A stretch of DNA of 16,224 nucleotides from CBDTTM01 sp965363355 (GTDB lineage: Bacteria > Bacillota > Negativicutes > Selenomonadales > Selenomonadaceae): the NCBI GenBank assembly GCA_965363355.1, contig CBDTTM010000041.1:1-16224 (forward strand). The letters run 5' to 3'. The notes beneath the pieces were generated by a model that did not search any database, was not told the DNA's origin, and saw only the letters and a program-made list of their open reading frames with translations. Shown here piece by piece: positions 15,137 through 16,224 of the stretch. The translations under genes were made by a program, and so were the position numbers. How positions within the stretch are numbered: the first letter of the stretch is position 1; the number at the start of each line of letters is the position of its first letter.

Positions 15137-15157
15137 ACGACCGGCAGAAAAGAGCAA
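15129..15157 (-). promoter_or_regulatory. Promoter for the heptosyltransferase
   Basis: On the minus strand TTGCTC (15157-15152) and TAAAAT (15134-15129) are 17 bases apart. Transcription would start near 15122, about 50 bases before the ATG. Confidence 0.6.
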
Positions 15158-15190
15158 AACGAATTTAACTATAATAAATGAGACAGAGTA

Positions 15191-15199
15191 TGGTACAAT
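15191..15199 (+). promoter_or_regulatory. Extended -10 promoter for the SWIM/SNF2 gene
   Basis: TGG followed by TACAAT is an extended -10 element, with a leader of about 30 bases to the ATG at 15238. A perfect TATAAT at 15170-15175 lies just upstream and is a second candidate. Neither has a convincing -35. Confidence 0.45.
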
Positions 15200-15237
15200 A
15201 AAAAGATAGTCTAAAACAGACGAAAGGGAAGAAAATC

Positions 15238-16224
15238 ATGATTCAGGATTTGGAAATTCGTTCCTCAGCGAATGATGCAGCTTATAATCGTGGCTGGAAA
15301 TACTATCAAAACGGAGCGGTAAAAAACTTACGAAAATTAGATGATAATCGTTATGCGGCCGAAGTTCATGGCAGTGAAGTATATGAAGTCGAGGTTGAGT
15401 TAAGTCATACTGGAAATTCCGTCGACCATTATGAATGTGACTGTCCTGCATATATGTTATATGATGGTGCATGCAAACATATTGTGGCTGTACTCAAGAG
15501 CGTTCAGGCGGAGCAGCAAAAAGCACAAAATGAATCCATCAAGTTCTCACCGGGAGCAAAGACGATTTTTTCTCTATTTGCAAATGCGGCAAGTTCCAAT
15601 GAAACAAATATTGAGCAACAGCTCCGACTTGAACCAAAGCTTTATTTGACGCAAGAATACAATAAAATAACAGCTTGGCTTGAATTTCGTATTGGCTGTG
15701 GCCGTTTTTATGTGCTCCGGAATATCATTGAATTCATAACGCAGATGAATTCTGGCTCCACCATTGTTTTTGGACGCGAACTCAGTGTACATCCAGAAAC
15801 AGATCGGTTTGATGAATTTTCAGAAAAGCTTTGGGATCTCATTCGCATGGCCTATGATGATGACCGAAGCATTACTTCTTATAGTTCGTATTTTCGTTCT
15901 TCCTACGGAGCTAGTACTGTTTTTGAGCAAAAGAAATTTAAGTTGTCTCCGACGAATATGGCCAAATTTTTTGCGATTATGGGAGACCGGGAATTTGAAT
16001 GTGTAGTCAATGATTTTAAAGAACAAAAAATTCATGTGGAAAAAGGCAGGCCAGACTTAGGTGTAAAGGTAGTAGATCGTTCTTTTAACGGTATTTTGAG
16101 CCTTGAAGGCGGGCCGCTTATCAATATCGACCCACAATACCGATATTTGCTTTATCGACAAAGCCTGATCTATGAAGTAGACCCTGAATTTTCTCGCAGC
16201 TTGAAGCCTTTGCTCGAAACTTTT
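15238..16224 (+). CDS. SWIM zinc-finger SNF2-type helicase, N-terminal part (3' truncated)
   Basis: The frame is open from ATG 15238 to the window end, 329 residues so far, so the 3' end is missing. AAAGGGAAG lies just upstream of the ATG. Residues 67-81 hold a SWIM zinc finger: C67-x-C69-x9-C79-x-H81 (YECDCPAYM...GACKHIVAVL). From about residue 105 onward the sequence fits the SNF2 helicase-associated region that follows the SWIM finger in large Firmicute helicases (about 1,000-1,100 residues), including LRLEPKLYLT and the RFYVLRNIIEF segment. No helicase motifs I-VI are in view; they would lie beyond the window. The full protein should be an ATP-driven DNA translocase. A stand-alone SWIM protein cannot be ruled out from this part alone. 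Confidence 0.82.
   Translation, partial: MIQDLEIRSSANDAAYNRGWKYYQNGAVKNLRKLDDNRYAAEVHGSEVYEVEVELSHTGNSVDHYECDCPAYMLYDGACKHIVAVLKSVQAEQQKAQNESIKFSPGAKTIFSLFANAASSNETNIEQQLRLEPKLYLTQEYNKITAWLEFRIGCGRFYVLRNIIEFITQMNSGSTIVFGRELSVHPETDRFDEFSEKLWDLIRMAYDDDRSITSYSSYFRSSYGASTVFEQKKFKLSPTNMAKFFAIMGDREFECVVNDFKEQKIHVEKGRPDLGVKVVDRSFNGILSLEGGPLINIDPQYRYLLYRQSLIYEVDPEFSRSLKPLLETF

Noticed and set aside
1..16224. CRISPR array, insertion sequence, prophage or integration site
   Set aside because: I saw no spaced direct repeats, transposase, integrase or target duplications. The only duplicated unit noticed is the GGDEF-EAL pair.

Overview
The window (about 44% GC by impression, not counted) looks like chromosomal DNA of an anaerobic, outer-membrane-bearing Firmicute of the Negativicutes (Selenomonadales/Sporomusa type). 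Three things point there: the genes are Firmicute-like (YwbE, a ThrRS-related nucleoside kinase, a SWIM/SNF2 helicase, strong AGGAGG-type ribosome binding sites); an LPS-core heptosyltransferase (GT9) implies an outer membrane; and c-di-GMP enzymes are abundant. This placement is inference. Species cannot be read from the window.

Region 1 (1-4665, + strand) is a molybdenum hydroxylase operon. It holds the 3' end of an XdhC-family maturation protein, a MocA-type cytidylyltransferase that makes molybdopterin cytosine dinucleotide, and the three enzyme subunits in the order FAD, [2Fe-2S], Mo-cofactor. Start and stop codons overlap at two junctions and genes abut at a third, so the maturation factors and the enzyme are probably made together. 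The substrate is not evident. The residue matching the purine-binding Glu802 of bovine xanthine oxidase is Gln here.

Region 2 (4725-7980) has a P-loop nucleoside kinase of the ThrRS/uridine-kinase-like family that lacks the usual N-terminal TGS domain, then an intrinsic terminator, an extended -10 promoter, gltX (glutamyl-tRNA synthetase, TTG start) and tRNA-Glu with the anticodon CTC, closed by a strong terminator. A synthetase therefore sits directly before one of its own tRNAs.

Region 3 (7981-8961) holds a 66-residue two-helix membrane protein with its own promoter and terminator, ywbE (DUF2196), and a 268-base gap with a promoter-like pair and a 15-bp perfect hairpin that could define a short RNA.

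Region 4 (8962-13980) is a pair of paralogous c-di-GMP proteins. The first (1127 aa) is PAS-degenerate GGDEF-EAL followed by three or four further PAS-like domains. The second (470 aa) is only degenerate GGDEF-EAL. Both keep every EAL catalytic residue and have lost the GGDEF signature, so both are predicted phosphodiesterases.

Region 5 (13981-16224) has a convergent GT9 heptosyltransferase on the minus strand sharing a terminator with the EAL gene. Divergent from it, cut by the window edge, is the N-terminal third or so of a SWIM-finger SNF2-type helicase. I see no mobile element, CRISPR array or phage gene. Nothing here is clearly a new system; the most unusual items are the XdhC domain order, the tRNA-Glu(CTC)/gltX pairing, the c-di-GMP pair and the possible small RNA.
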